Origin: Branchiostoma belcheri
Taxonomy: Eukaryota > Chordata > Leptocardii > Amphioxiformes > Branchiostomatidae
Direction: 5' to 3'
DNA length: 64,000 nucleotides
NCBI RefSeq assembly: GCF_001625305.1
Contig: NW_017803346.1
Coordinates: 206,327 to 270,326, forward strand
Under the pieces are notes generated by a model, which saw only the letters and a program-made list of their open reading frames with translations, was not told where the DNA came from and searched no databases. The first letter of the stretch is position 1. Each line of letters starts with the position of its first letter. The translations under genes and the position numbers were made by a program. Of this stretch, positions 1 to 9,668 are shown in pieces.

Positions 1-50
1 GTTCTCTCACCCAGAGCTTTGGACCAGCCACTCTGGTCTTCCTCAGTAGA

Positions 51-113
51 CTGACCCAGTGAAGCTTGTCACATGGTTTCTCAGACGCCATGTGACAAGC
101 TTCACTGGGTCAG
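51..113. repeat. perfect 26-bp inverted repeat (hairpin)
   Basis: Bases 51-76 are exactly complementary to 88-113, with an 11-base loop (77-87). The arms contain an AAGCTT site and end in CCATG at the loop. It lies about 90 bases upstream of the first ASIC exon, in an intron. It could be a small foldback element, a short inverted duplication or a transcribed hairpin; nothing in the sequence separates these. Confidence 0.85.
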
Positions 114-204
114 TTCAACTTTTTGTGTTGGACCAAAAGTTTTAACTTTAAACGAGTATTACTGTTAATGACCTTTTTCACAGCTGTTTGATCTGTTTTG
201 CCAG

Positions 205-319
205 GTGTGGACCGAGTGCTGTACTTTTTCCAGTATCCGCATGTCACCAAGCTGGATGAACTGGAAGCACAGATGATGTCGTTTCCAGCCATCACTATCT
301 GTAATCTCAACCCCTTCCG
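205..319 (+). CDS. ASIC/DEG-ENaC subunit, unit 1, exon a (partial gene)
   Basis: This internal exon of an acid-sensing ion channel-like subunit is bounded by an acceptor (tttgccag) and a donor (gtgcgt at 320). It reads [20 protein letters not shown] and ends with [13 protein letters not shown]. It covers the outer end of TM1 and the palm segment whose FPAhThCNhN motif is diagnostic of DEG/ENaC channels. It begins after the first base of a codon and ends two bases into the Arg codon (phase 2), which the next exon completes. The preceding exon (cytosolic N-terminus, HG motif, most of TM1) is outside the window. It is clearly similar to residues 59-95 of the single-exon module at 22405. The product would be a trimeric proton- or ligand-gated sodium channel of the plasma membrane. 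Confidence 0.9.
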
Positions 320-340
320 GTGCGTTGATTTGTTTTCTTA

Positions 341-470
341 GTGAAGGTTAGGCATCCAGGTAATAAGATATGCCAAAAAAACAGTTACTCAAGCAACTGG
401 ATATGTTGTTGGAAACGGTCAGACATTTCAGGTAGCACCCACTACCTTTTGACAGTGACACTGGCATTGG
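341..470 (+). repeat. dispersed repeat family A (AGTTACTCAAGCAACTGG)
   Basis: This copy lies in the intron between ASIC exons a and b. The same block, with the words GTTACTCAAGCAACTGGATA and CGGTCAGAC.TTTCAG, recurs at 4818-4965, 12785-12952 (minus), 29853-29975, 29985-30110 and partly at 39720-39790 and 56535-56590. The '...CACTAGCTTTCGTCAGTGACTGAGA' part resembles the tails of non-LTR or Penelope-like elements in many invertebrates, but the family was not identified. Confidence 0.7.
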
Positions 471-817
471 AAACTTGTTTAAAAGCCTGTTTGTTTATTT
501 GTGTGTTTGTTTTATCTCAAGATGGCTGGGTTAGACTAAGCCCCATTCAGCTTGCAAAGCTGTTTTCTGAGGGGGCGCAGTATCTTACAAGACATAGTGA
601 AACAAAGGAAAATAACATTTTTTTGCATGACCAGTATAACACCAGTAAACTGCATTTGATATATTTGATTTATTTATTCTATATGCACACGTTAACATCA
701 AAGTAGTTACATAAATAGCAAGTACCAATGTTTTAAAATTACAAACCTCAAGACCACCTTGCCTGCTAGGGAATCGAACCCAGAACCTTCAGATTCTGAT
801 TCACCTTTATTTCCCAG

Positions 818-976
818 GTTCTCGCAGATCACAAAGAATGATCTGTACCACATGGGTCACGCCTTCGAGATGCTGAAACCGGACAAGACACTCGCACACA
901 GTAACTACATCGATCCAGAACATCTAAGAACACTCAAGATGCTCTCAGACTTCGATAACAACTTTACACCTACCAA
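818..976 (+). CDS. ASIC/DEG-ENaC subunit, unit 1, exon b
   Basis: This exon has an acceptor (tttcccag) and a strong donor (gtgagt at 977). The first G completes the Arg codon from exon a. The reading frame starts FSQITKNDLYHMGHAFEMLK and ends DNNFTPTK, with the last Lys codon split (phase 2) and completed by the next exon. It corresponds to the finger/thumb-proximal extracellular region that follows the FRFS motif in ASICs. It aligns without a gap in its first 45 residues to the paralogous exon at 22405. In that paralog the same stretch is uninterrupted, so the two flanking introns are specific to unit 1 or were lost from unit 2. Confidence 0.9.
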
Positions 977-1116
977 GTGAGTCTCGGATATTTCCAACCA
1001 TGTCTTAGGCATTTACTTGCAACTTGTTAAAGACACTCACACACGGCAATTACATCTATTCAGCATTATTTCAGCATGGAGTTTTTGACCAAGCTGGTAG
1101 CTAGATTGCAGAAATA

Positions 1117-1329
1117 CAGCTGTTGTTGTTTATGTTGTTGTTTATGCTGTTGTGTATGTTGTTTATGTTGTTGTTTATGTTAATGGTTTTGTTTATGTTG
1201 TTAATGTTGTCTATGTTGCTTATGTTCTTTATGTTGTTTTTTATGTTGTATATGTTGTTGTTTATGTTAATGTTGTTTATGTTAATGTTGTTTATATAGT
1301 TGTTTATGTTTATTGTTGTTTACTTGCAG
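1117..1329 (+). repeat. TTTATGTTGTTG simple repeat in ASIC intron
   Basis: A degenerate T/G-rich microsatellite of TTTATGTTG and TGTTGTTTATG units runs directly into the acceptor of the first exon copy. The same words separate the later exon copies, so it supplies the pyrimidine-rich tract of each acceptor. Confidence 0.85.
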
Positions 1330-1390
1330 GAGTTTCAGCATGAAGGAGTTCTACGTCCGAGCCGTGATCCAGATTGATGAAATGCTGTCA
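1330..1390 (+). pseudogene. ASIC exon c, partial tandem copy A
   Basis: This is a copy of the first 58-60 bases of the exon at 2111, with an intact acceptor (tacttgcag) and the reading SFSMKEFYVRAVIQIDEML. Similarity stops after GAAATGCTG and there is no donor, so inclusion would read into intron sequence and soon stop. It carries D-to-V and G-to-V changes relative to the other copies. Confidence 0.85.
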
Positions 1391-1444
1391 TCATTGTTTA
1401 TTATACAGTTGTTTATGTTGTCATTTTTGTTTATATCATTGTTG

Positions 1445-1690
1445 TTATTATTATTGTTGTTATTAAGATAAAAAAACCCACTCATTATGCAGAATGTGGG
1501 ACTATTCATTATCCACTGCCTTCAAAGAAGAAGTCGAACCCCATAATAGCTAGCGTAGTAGTAGAAGTAGAAGTTTTTTTCCAGACAGTTGTTACCTGTC
1601 TCCTGTTACTGTATTGCAATGAGTATTATACTTGATTGTAAAAGCAATTAGCCTTCGGGCATGATTTTGCAAATAAAGTTTCTATATATA
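1445..1690 (+). mobile_element. LINE 3' tail inserted between exon copies A and B
   Basis: The block ends TTCGGGCATGATTTTGCAAA then TAAAGTTTCTATATATATG, a typical 3' untranslated tail of CR1/L2-like non-LTR elements. Removing its roughly 245 bp brings the A-B spacing to about 136 bp, matching the other copies (137, 123 and 140 bp). It therefore inserted after the exon copies were made. Confidence 0.6.
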
Positions 1691-1710
1691 TGATTATTAT
1701 TTACCTGCCG

Positions 1711-1774
1711 GAGTTTCAGCATGATGGAGTTCTACGACCGAGCCGGGATCCAGATAGATGAAATGTTGCTGAAG
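1711..1774 (+). pseudogene. ASIC exon c, partial tandem copy B (acceptor destroyed)
   Basis: This copy reads SFSMMEFYDRAGIQIDEMLL and extends to GAAG, slightly further than copies A, C and D. The bases before it are ctgccg instead of ctgcag, so the AG of the splice acceptor is lost and this copy should be invisible to splicing. Confidence 0.85.
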
Positions 1775-1847
1775 TTGTTTACATTATTGTTATCATTGTT
1801 TATGTTATTGTTCATGTTTACATCGTTGTTGTTATTGCTGTTTACAG

Positions 1848-1908
1848 GAGCTTCAGCATGAAGGAGTTCTATGACCGAGCCGGGATCCAGATAGATGAAA
1901 TGCTGCTG
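1848..1908 (+). pseudogene. ASIC exon c, partial tandem copy C
   Basis: This copy has an intact acceptor (tttacag) and reads SFSMKEFYDRAGIQIDEMLL. Similarity to the full exon ends after CTGCTG, with no donor. Its downstream intron words (TTGTTTATTATACAG) match those after copy A, showing that the duplicated unit includes intron as well as exon. Confidence 0.85.
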
Positions 1909-1970
1909 TTATTGTTTATTATACAGTGTTGTTTATGTTGTTGTTTATGTTTATTTGTTGTTGTTTACAG

Positions 1971-2032
1971 GAGTTTCAGCATGACGGAGTTCTACGACCG
2001 AGCCAGGATCCAGATTGATGAAATGTTGCTGT
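1971..2032 (+). pseudogene. ASIC exon c, partial tandem copy D
   Basis: This copy has an intact acceptor (ttgtttacag) and reads SFSMTEFYDRARIQIDEMLL. It has no donor and runs into TTTACATTATTG intron sequence. It lies 123 bases after copy C and 140 bases before the complete exon. Confidence 0.85.
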
Positions 2033-2110
2033 TTACATTATTGTTATTTTTGTTTATGTAAACAACAACAGTTGTTGTTATTATTTATTTATTTATGTTG
2101 TTGTTTACAG

Positions 2111-2222
2111 GAGTTTCAGCATGACGGAGTTCTACGACCGAGCCGGGATCCAGATAGATGAAATGCTGCTGAAGTGCAGTTATCGGGGAGAAGACAACTG
2201 CGGGCCCAGAAACTTCTCAACC
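2111..2222 (+). CDS. ASIC/DEG-ENaC subunit, unit 1, exon c (complete copy)
   Basis: This is the only complete member of the five-copy array. It has an acceptor (ttgtttacag), 112 bases and a donor (gtgagt at 2223). The first G completes the split Lys codon, then the frame reads SFSMTEFYDRAGIQIDEMLL and KCSYRGEDNCGPRNFST, ending on a codon boundary (phase 0). The EFYDRAG and CxhRGxxC motifs are typical of ASICs just before the point where vertebrate alternative first modules join the common exons. The module at 22405 ends at the equivalent position. No downstream exon of this unit was recognised in the window. Confidence 0.9.
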
Positions 2223-2569
2223 GTGAGTTTGTTTGTTTGTTTGTTTATACCAATAGTGTACTTAAGGAACATACCACATTGTTTCTTTATTGTTTCTCCC
2301 AACTACAGACACACACATTGACAGGTATAGGCACAGATGTGCTCTCCCTTAAATTACGTGAGTTTGTCACAACAATATTTCCTTAGATAACTATGGGCAA
2401 TATTTCCTCACATAACTATGGACAATAAACTATGATATCAACTGTATACTACATTGCATACATTGTGTCTTATAATGGCAGCCAAGGAGGTTGGTACACT
2501 ACAATGTGTTAAAATTGCTTCAAACACACAGTCAGCATTTAGCATCTACACAGCTCAACATTTTTCATT
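2223..2569. other. non-coding stretch after unit 1 exon c
   Basis: This is intron or intergenic sequence with a short (GTTT)n run at 2225-2248. No gene or recognised element was seen. Confidence 0.5.
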
Positions 2570-2814
2570 TTGCCTTCAAATTCCTGGAATGTGTATGTCC
2601 TAGGGTTGTCTTGCAATAAGAGCAGGACCATTACTGTTAACTGTAGTGTAATATCTGTACCTCAGGAGGTTAGAACTGTAATGTTCAGAGTTAGAAGTGG
2701 CTTTAGGGCAGGGAACAGTAATGATATTACTCCTGCCCTGCTACTGACATTCAGTGCCTTCAGTTCTTGGAATCTGTATGTCCTTTGGGGGTCTTTGGGT
2801 TGGTATTACAATAA

Positions 2815-3060
2815 TGGGAGCCCGCAAGCCCTTTTCCGTATAGCATAATCGTCCATTTCAATTCTACATAGTGCGTAGACGGACCGCTCTAATTCAACAT
2901 AGAGCGTAATCGGCGCATTTTGCATAGAGCATATTCGCCAGTTTAATTCTACGTAATGCGTTATAGCCGCTAGTCTTGGAATTTATCGTAAAGCGTAATT
3001 GAGAGGTTTCCGAATTCAGCATAAAGCGTTGTCGGGACCCCCCCCATGCAGGCCCTCATT
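2815..3060 (+). repeat. CGTAGAGCGT-type repeat block, left copy
   Basis: This block has words such as GTAGACGGACCGCT, CATAGAGCGTAATCG, TCTACGTAATGCGTTATAGC and ATCGTAAAGCGTAATTGAGA, and ends GGGACCCCCCCCATGCAGGC. The same order of words is found at 63430-63660, so this is a dispersed unit inserted into the older array. Confidence 0.75.
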
Positions 3061-3879
3061 TGGGAGTCTTTTGGTCACTATTACAATTATAATGGTCCAG
3101 GACCATCACTGTTAACTGTAGTGTATAATATCTCGGGAGGTTTGAACCAAACTAGATAGTGCAGTAATGTGATGAGTAAGAAGCAGTGCAGTGCAGTTAA
3201 GTAGTGATATTATTCCTGCCCTGCCACTAACACCGTGCCTTCAGTTCCTAGAATCTGGAATCCTATGGGAGTCCTTGGGTTGGAACAACATGTAGTTTAA
3301 AAACAGCAGGACCATCACTATTAGCATGATTCTGATATCTCAAGAGGTTATAACTGTTATAGTACTGTGATGTTAACTTTAAAGATTTAGAAGCACTGCA
3401 GTGCAGTTAACAGTAGTGATATCACTCCTGCCCTGCCACTAATATTGTGTTGTGTGTTTGGAATCCAGGAAGACTAGTTGCTTTTGCAGTCCCCTTTGCA
3501 ACTAATGGATATCCTTATAAAGTATCAAGTATCACCCTTGCCCTGCCACTGACATTGTGCCTTCAATTCTTGGAACCAGTATGTCCTATGGGAGTCCTTA
3601 GGTTGGTACAACATGCATTGCAATAATGGTAGGACCATCAGTATTAACTGTCTGATATCTCAGGAGGTTCGGGCTGGGATTGCAGTGACAATGAACTTAA
3701 GCTAGGACTACAAAATTCCTGGAACCCCACAGTTCCTGGAATCTGTGCATCCTTGGGGAGTCTAGATCTATGGGCTGAAATCGCAATAACAGTAGCAACA
3801 GCAGGACCTTAACTATGAACATCAATCTTCTCAAGTCCTCCTCCCTCTAGAGTGTGATATCTCCATTGAAGAACATGTA

Positions 3880-3900
3880 GTGCCTGTCCTTGGTGCTGAA
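3880..3900 (-). promoter_or_regulatory. RE1/NRSE-like motif
   Basis: On the minus strand the site reads TTCAGCACC AA GGACAG GCAC, with both half-sites at canonical spacing. Binding by a REST-like protein is an inference. Confidence 0.5.
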
Positions 3901-4057
3901 CTCCTGTACAAGAACATGTGGACTACACAAATCCTGCAATCTATAAGCTGGTATCACAATAACAGTAGCAATAGCAGGACCTTCACTATCAACATCAATC
4001 ATCTCTAGCTCCTAGTCCCAGGCTCTGTCCTCCTTCCCTCTAGAGTGTAATATCTTA

Positions 4058-4078
4058 GTGCCTGTCCTTGGTGCTGAA
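4058..4078 (-). promoter_or_regulatory. RE1/NRSE-like motif
   Basis: This has the same 17-base core as the site 178 bases upstream, within a repeated block of the tandem array. Confidence 0.5.
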
Positions 4079-4817
4079 CCCCTGTACAACAATATGTGGA
4101 CTACACAAATCCTGGAATCTGTGTGTGTCTGGCAAGTCTAGATCTATGGGCTGGTATTGCAATAACAGCAGGGCTATCCACTATATGGCAATAACAGCAG
4201 GGCATTCACTATGAACATCAATCTTCTGTCAAGTCCCAGACTCTGTCCTCCTCCCTTCTGTAGTGTGATTTCTCCGGTTAGAGTGTTGTTACAAAAGTGC
4301 TGATATATTTTTAAATGTGCAAAGATTGAGTGTAACAAGTAGTTTGGTGAAATGTAGCTAGCTGCCACTGCCTCCTTGTGTATTATGATATAGTGTGGTT
4401 ATAAGTTGTACATATGAGCCATGGTGCATTAGCTGGGTTAGGTATGTGTTAAGTTTTGGGCTGGACAGGCTGAGAGGTTTGCTGAATCTCCCAGTGATTT
4501 CAGACCAGTGTAGCCTGTATATAAACAGTGGTGCATTGCAGGTCTATCTGGGTTAGAGATGAGTTTCTAGCCTCTCAGTTGCCCCTCTAAGCTGTGGTGC
4601 ATTGCAGGTCTGGCTCTCTGCCATGTGGACTGGCCAGTCCCAATAACTGCAGGGAAGTTAATAGAGACTGATGTGTTCTCACAGACACAGCTGTGAGGTG
4701 GGCAAAAGGCAGTAATATTGGGCTGCAAATGCTCCTGTAGAAAATTACTTCAATAGGACATTACTACTTCAGTATCCATTCACTTGACATGTAGAGAGTT
4801 ACATAATATGTCATGAA

Positions 4818-4965
4818 GGTTAGACATCCAGGTAATAAGATTCGCCAAAAAGGAGTTACTCAAGCAACTGGATATGATTTTGGAAATGGTCAGACCTTTC
4901 AGCAAGTATCCACTAGCTTTCCTCAGTGACTGAGAGACCAGAGGAGAAATGCAGGTTTATAAGCA
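4818..4965 (+). repeat. dispersed repeat family A
   Basis: This copy begins GAAGGTTAGACATCCAGGTA and ends in the CAGTGACTGAGAGACCAGAG part followed by GCAGGTTTATAAGC. It is nearly full length compared with the copies near 29.9-30.1 kb. Confidence 0.75.
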
Positions 4966-5109
4966 GTTACATAATGTTTGGCATGCTTTAAGAGTGCATC
5001 ATTCATACTGGTACCATTCAAGAAATTCAACACCTACTAACTAAAAAAATTTTCTTCCTAGCAAAATGGGTGTCAAGTGTAATTTCTCAGTTGTAAGAGG
5101 GAACATGCC

Positions 5110-5157
5110 AACAAAATTCATTCATTCATAATTCATTCCATTCATTCATTCATAACA
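5110..5157 (+). repeat. (ATTC)n microsatellite
   Basis: Degenerate ATTCATTC units over about 48 bases. Confidence 0.85.
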
Positions 5158-5306
5158 TGGAGAAGCCTTTAAGTTACTATTGCAAGGCCTGCTCAGAACT
5201 GCCCCCTAGTGAATCATGTTGGTACTGCAGTGTGATGAAACAGTCTCAGCCTTGGATAATTTTCTGACTGAAGTTATGTCCACCAGTAAGGTAGTTTTAG
5301 TGCTTT

Positions 5307-5803
5307 TTTTTTATTATAATTGTTTATTGATTGATCAGTAAGTACAATCGCTAGCACGTGGCAGCGCAACTAAAAAAAGTAGCTCTGAATTGCATGCTAG
5401 TGTTTAAAAACAGAGAGACAAATATTGCACAGTTACGAGTAACAAATAGACAACTTAAACAAGTGAGTATTTCACAGTTAATAATAAACATATAGGCAAC
5501 TAAAAAAGAGCGTAAAATGAACTTATACTAAAACAATATTCACAATATCAACCAATAAGTAATCAATATCATCAGTGTAAAAAATATTAATCTTATAGTA
5601 TGTTACATAAAAACTAATTTTGATTTTGTATTTTGTGCATGACAGTACTATGGACAGGACATTCAAGATAAATATTGAAATCCTTAAATTATATAGTCTC
5701 CATGTATAAGCGGTGGTTAATTTAGTCTTTCCTACAACTATTGCTGAGTGGAACTCGGTGCCACCAAGTACAGTAGGGGCATTGTCAATAGATAAACAGC
5801 GTA
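5307..5803 (-). mobile_element. 5'-truncated LINE fragment (minus strand)
   Basis: On the minus strand an open stretch (5810-5523) reads ALRCLSIDNAPTVLGGTEFH and continues to stop. The sequence then ends in AATAAACAATTATAATAAAAA, an AT-rich tail. The GGTGGCA.CGAGTTCCACTC block recurs at about 14050 and 53175, so this is the C-terminal end plus 3' tail of a repeated non-LTR element. It abuts the MITE at 5805. Confidence 0.55.
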
Positions 5804-5804
5804 A

Positions 5805-6237
5805 GGCCACACCGCCTTAATTTTATGGATGACATCTGCACGCACATTGATTTTCGCCTGTTCTAAAAAAAAAAAGATTACGTCCTCCGAGGCTCTGGTC
5901 TGGCGCTAGGCCTGGGTAGTCCATTTTAGCTAGCTACAATACGGAGCCGGTGGTAACTCTGGAGGACGGCACCCAGGCTACCGAAGCTCCACGACTCAAC
6001 TTGAACTCAGTACATACGTACAGTGCTGATTCATAAATTCCACAAAACGCCAGCACGTGTTGGGTCTTCGGATACGTCGCTAAGTACTGTCGTAAATTCA
6101 CAATACCAGCTCTGTATTCCTATGGTTTAGTAGCATTCTATTTTTTATTTTTGGCCGGAATCATTTTTTATTCACCCTCGCGCAGAAGTTTGGGGGTCTT
6201 CAGAGGATGTCATCCATAAAATTAAGTCGGTGTAGCC
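5805..6237. mobile_element. Harbinger-like MITE, subfamily II, complete
   Basis: The element starts GGCCACACCGCCTTAATTTT with ATGGATGACATC next. It ends with the inverted equivalent (GATGTCATCCATAAAATTAA then CGGTGTAGCC). It is flanked on both sides by TAA (5802-5804 and 6238-6240). A 3-bp TWA target duplication and GGCC ends are hallmarks of PIF/Harbinger elements. There is no coding capacity. Relatives lie at 30183-30481, 44029-44433 and, as ends only, near 14239 and 15192. Confidence 0.8.
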
Positions 6238-6529
6238 TAATCCATAATTAAAAGTACTCCATGATTTAACGTAATTTGTAATCTTCGGTGAAAATTTTGC
6301 AGGCACTCTTGTATATCTGCACAGTTTATGCAGAGCTTGTCCTTACTATAAGTCTCCCTCCCTCCCAGACACCCTATTGATATTCCTGAGGTCAGACTTT
6401 CCTCAGCCAAGACTTTATTGAACAGGGGCACAGTTGAGTAATCCTGAGTTCTGGGTGGTTGGACAAAACCTATAGGACCACCAGGGCTAGGCTGGAATAA
6501 CATTAATAAACATTCACTCAGAATTTGCA

Positions 6530-6743
6530 TTTGATTTGAATGAATTTTGAACTTTAAATCATTGATAGCATTGTGCATTGATAAATTGAAAAACTTAGGA
6601 AGAAAAGGACATTCCTCAACTGTTGAGGGCAAAATATGAGCATTTTTGAGTTGATACAGAACCAGAATCATTTTATTTTGTAAATCAGAAAAAAAATGAA
6701 GAGGTGAATCCAAGAAGCAACAAAGCAAAAAATTGGTGTGGTC
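6530..6743. mobile_element. Harbinger-like MITE subfamily I, 3' part
   Basis: The internal words AACTTAGGAAGAAAAGGAC, CCTCAACTGTTGAGGGC and ACAGAACCAGAATC are followed by an end resembling AAATTGGTGTGGTCTAA. They match the internal and terminal parts of the complete copy at 44772-45147 in opposite orientation. The other end was not found. Confidence 0.65.
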
Positions 6744-7251
6744 TAAAATGTTCCAGAACCAAGGAAATAGATTATGCTGCCTAAAGTATGAAGGAAATAA
6801 GTGTAGAAGTATCAGCAAACGTTGGTTGGGGAGTAATTTTTCAGGACAAGTCAGGCTGAAAATTACTCTCCTAAAGTCGCTGCCGTCTTTGTATCTGAAT
6901 GACGCATGTGAAATCCATGCCCATTATTCAGAATTTTCCCTCAGCCAAAAGGAACTTGGTATTAAGTACAGAAATGTGTAGACTTAATTACATTTTTTTT
7001 CAATCCAATTTTAACATCATTTTCCTCCAAATCGGGGGTTAGACGTGCTTGCATCAAATGCAAGAAGCAAGATTTTTATGGCTGGATGCTCTTCCTAACG
7101 CCAACCCAAACCCTAGTAGGGCCCAAAATCCCTCTAACTGAAGGGGGAAATGTGTGTTAAGTGCCTTTCCCATGCAAGGGCACAACATCTGGGTGCCTGA
7201 ACTAAATAACCAACTAAATAAAATAGATTTTGTCAAGAACTATAATGATAA

Positions 7252-7430
7252 GGCCACACCAATTTGACTTGTTGGCTATCAGATTTTTTAAAAATATGGT
7301 TAACTAGAAAAATCTAATGAAAGCAAAGTCATATTCTAGTTTTCTTCCTAGCCCTCTCATTTTATGATGTCCGCTTGCTATCTTTTGAACTAAAAATGTC
7401 CGAGAACCAACAAAATGAATTGGTGTGGCC
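7252..7430. mobile_element. short Harbinger-like MITE with TAA target duplication
   Basis: This 179-bp element runs from GGCCACACCAATTTGACTTG to a matching inverted end (GAATTGGTGTGGCC). TAA lies on both sides. A longer direct repeat, AAGAACTATAATGA, is also present on both flanks (from 7236 on the left and from 7432 on the right), which is more than expected for a 3-bp duplication. Confidence 0.8.
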
Positions 7431-7640
7431 TAAGAACTATAATGAACTGCTGACATACAAGCATTCTCCAATCCTGTTACAAGTTTTACAGGGAACCCAT
7501 CCAGAAAATATTCCCCTATCAGGCGTGTAGCAGGACTTTACTGGTTAATAGTTTCCCTATAGCTGCCCTATAAACGTTAAACTGGCCCCAACGGCACATC
7601 ATTCCACTCTTAAACCTCCAATTCCGTCAGCCAAAACTCC

Positions 7641-7987
7641 ATGGATTTTTCTTCAATTGGGCCTGGGGGAAAGATTGGCGGAATTACTGGGTACAATGAG
7701 ACGCGGAGAAACTCGGAATGTTTTCAAGTTTCCGTGACCTCTACGCGGGTTCGACCTTGGCGCAATCATCGTTCGTTAACGCGCACGGAAAAGTTCACGT
7801 CCGTAAAAGCAGCGCGCCGTTAAATCTCGCGGCGTCGCGGACGGTGGAAAATTCCGCGGACGGAATCTGATCGGGACCGGCGACCATGAAATTGGAATTG
7901 AATTTTTTATTGGTTTTATTGTGGTCGGAATGTCAATAACACGTCGCGATGTCGGCATGGCGACACGCTTGGGAGGAACCTGGCCGA
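7641..7987. other. CpG-rich high-complexity stretch
   Basis: This non-repetitive sequence has many CpG dinucleotides (for example GCGCGCCGTTAAATCTCGCG), unlike the AT-rich repeats around it. No convincing open frame is present. It is a candidate conserved non-coding element or the remains of a diverged gene. Confidence 0.4.
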
Positions 7988-8230
7988 TTGGAAGGACTTT
8001 GTTCAAGGTTATTCTTCCTTCTTGGATCTTAAGGAACGATGCTTAGGCCTTAACAATGCAGTTTCTTGGTTAACATAATGGATTAAACTATATTGTATAC
8101 TATTAGGCACATGCCAATGCAAACACAAGCCCAAACCGATTGGAAGGACTTTGTTCAAGGTTATTTTTCCTTCGTGGATCTTAAGAAATGAGCTTTGGCT
8201 GAAACAATGCAGTTTCTTGGTTCTTGGCAC
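7988..8230 (+). repeat. two-copy ~150-bp direct duplication
   Basis: The block GATTGGAAGGACTTTGTTCA to ATGCAGTTTCTTGGTT occurs at 7983-8075 and again at 8138-8222. Confidence 0.8.
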
Positions 8231-8274
8231 AGATCATTACAAAAATATTTTGTGCTTGAAGAAAAATTAGGATT

Positions 8275-8406
8275 AGGATGAAAAGGACTGTTTTAAACTG
8301 CTCAAGGCAAAATGAGCATTTTACAGTTGATTCTGAATTTTTTTTTCAAATCAGAAAAAAATGAAGCGGACAAATCCGTTAACCAAGAAATTAAATTGAT
8401 GTGGCC
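8275..8406. mobile_element. Harbinger-like MITE subfamily I end
   Basis: Diverged internal sequence ends with AAATTAAATTGATGTGGCCT. A second degraded end lies at about 8430-8442. No left end was found. Confidence 0.55.
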
Positions 8407-8816
8407 TGAGCTTTCATTCAAAATCAAATTGCTGTGGCCTTGTATTTACAATGTAATTCAGCCAGAGGATTAACTGAACTCAGGATAAACTAATTCCCGA
8501 GAATCTTGAAAGGCATTGAAAAGAGAATTGGGAATCTTGGCATTGAAAAGGGAATTGGGATCAGAATTTAGAAGGAAATGAGCAGGGAAATTGGAAAAAC
8601 TTGCACCACCAAGGAAGCATGTCTGTTCATCTATAAGTGCTATTTGGAATCTTCCACGGAGATTTGAAAACCAATTAAAATGGCAGGACTCAATGGAGTA
8701 GAAAATTCCACGTTTATACGGAAGTTGGAGTTTGGAAATGGAATGTCAGCTCTTATAATACCCAGTTTACATGACTGGAATCAGGCCTCGAAATTAACTT
8801 TTCTTCCTACTGTCCC

Positions 8817-8837
8817 TGCACTGTCCTTGGTGCTGAA
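8817..8837 (-). promoter_or_regulatory. RE1/NRSE-like motif
   Basis: On the minus strand the site reads TTCAGCACC AA GGACAG TGCA. The following GGTGCAGCAATGTT is shared with the sites at 30913 and 31142, so it belongs to a small repeat. Confidence 0.5.
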
Positions 8838-8934
8838 TTCATGGTGCAGCAATGTTATTTCATGTTATTGAGACAACTGAAACATTGTAAATTATATATT
8901 TATATAGGAAGGGCATTTGGATACCCTGGGATGG

Positions 8935-9035
8935 CCTTGACATGGATGAATGAATGAATGAATTATTGAATGAATGAATGGATGGATGGATGAATGAATG
9001 AATATATGAATGTATGAAATCAATGAATGAATGAA
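8935..9035 (+). repeat. (GAAT/GGAT)n microsatellite
   Basis: About 100 bases of GAATGAAT and GGATGGAT units. Confidence 0.9.
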
Positions 9036-9267
9036 GGTATTTTAGCATATTCTACACTGTTGTCTCTGTATATTGAATGTCTCCATCATTTGACATCTGG
9101 ACTTGAATTGTTAAATCTGTGTTGGGTGGATGCCTGCAGTTCTTCCACTAGCTGCAAGGGGGCATGACATGACCATGTCCTGTAAACTTGTTCTGCCTCT
9201 GAGCCAGGTTACTCTCCATGCGTGTGATTGGTCAGTTGGAGCGAAAGACATGATATCGATCAACTCT

Positions 9268-9668
9268 GTCCATCACCAAGGCTGAGGCTCATCTGGGGGG
9301 GTCCCATCAACGCATGGGGCTGGGCATGGGGGTTTCTTGTATGCCAGAGTGTCTGCAACATTCCAGTAGGCTTTTGTGAGATGGGAACTGCGATAGCTAT
9401 TGACTGAATAAAAGTTTGATATATTGTCCATCACCAAGGCTGAGGCTCATCTTGGGGGGTCCCATCAATGAATGGGGCTGGGCATGGGGGTGTCCTGTAT
9501 GCCAGAGCGTCTGCAACATTCCAGTTGGTTTTTGTGAGATGGGAACTGCGATAACTATTGACTGCATAAAAGTTTGATATAAAGCCAGCTGAAGCTTGTA
9601 TGACAAGGAATGCAGATGAAACATTTATGCTGTGAATAAAGCTTAGCAATGCCTTTCTCGGCAATGTT
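9268..9668 (+). repeat. ~158-bp direct duplication plus repeat tail
   Basis: Bases 9268-9424 and 9427-9585 are near-identical (GTCCATCACCAAGGCTGAGG to AAAGTTTGATAT). The second is followed by GCTGAAGCTTGT...AATAAAGCTTAGCAATGCC, which recurs at 9889-9975. That tail is a typical end of a non-LTR or Penelope-like element. Confidence 0.75.

Larger units (their letters stand above)
2570..4330 (+). repeat. degenerate ~200-bp tandem repeat array
   Basis: Recurring blocks include CTGCCCTGCCACTGACATTG, CAGTTCCTGGAATCTGTATG, AGTCCTTGGGTTGGTA and AGCAGGACCATCACTGTTAA at roughly 150-250 bp spacing. At least six units are seen, strongly diverged and partly rearranged. The array is interrupted by the CGTAGAGCGT-type block at about 2815-3060 and contains two RE1-like sites near its end. 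Confidence 0.7.

Noticed and set aside
6237-6818. 193-codon minus-strand frame
   Set aside because: It covers MITE I sequence and unassigned AT-rich DNA, has low-complexity Leu/Phe/His content and no recognisable domain.
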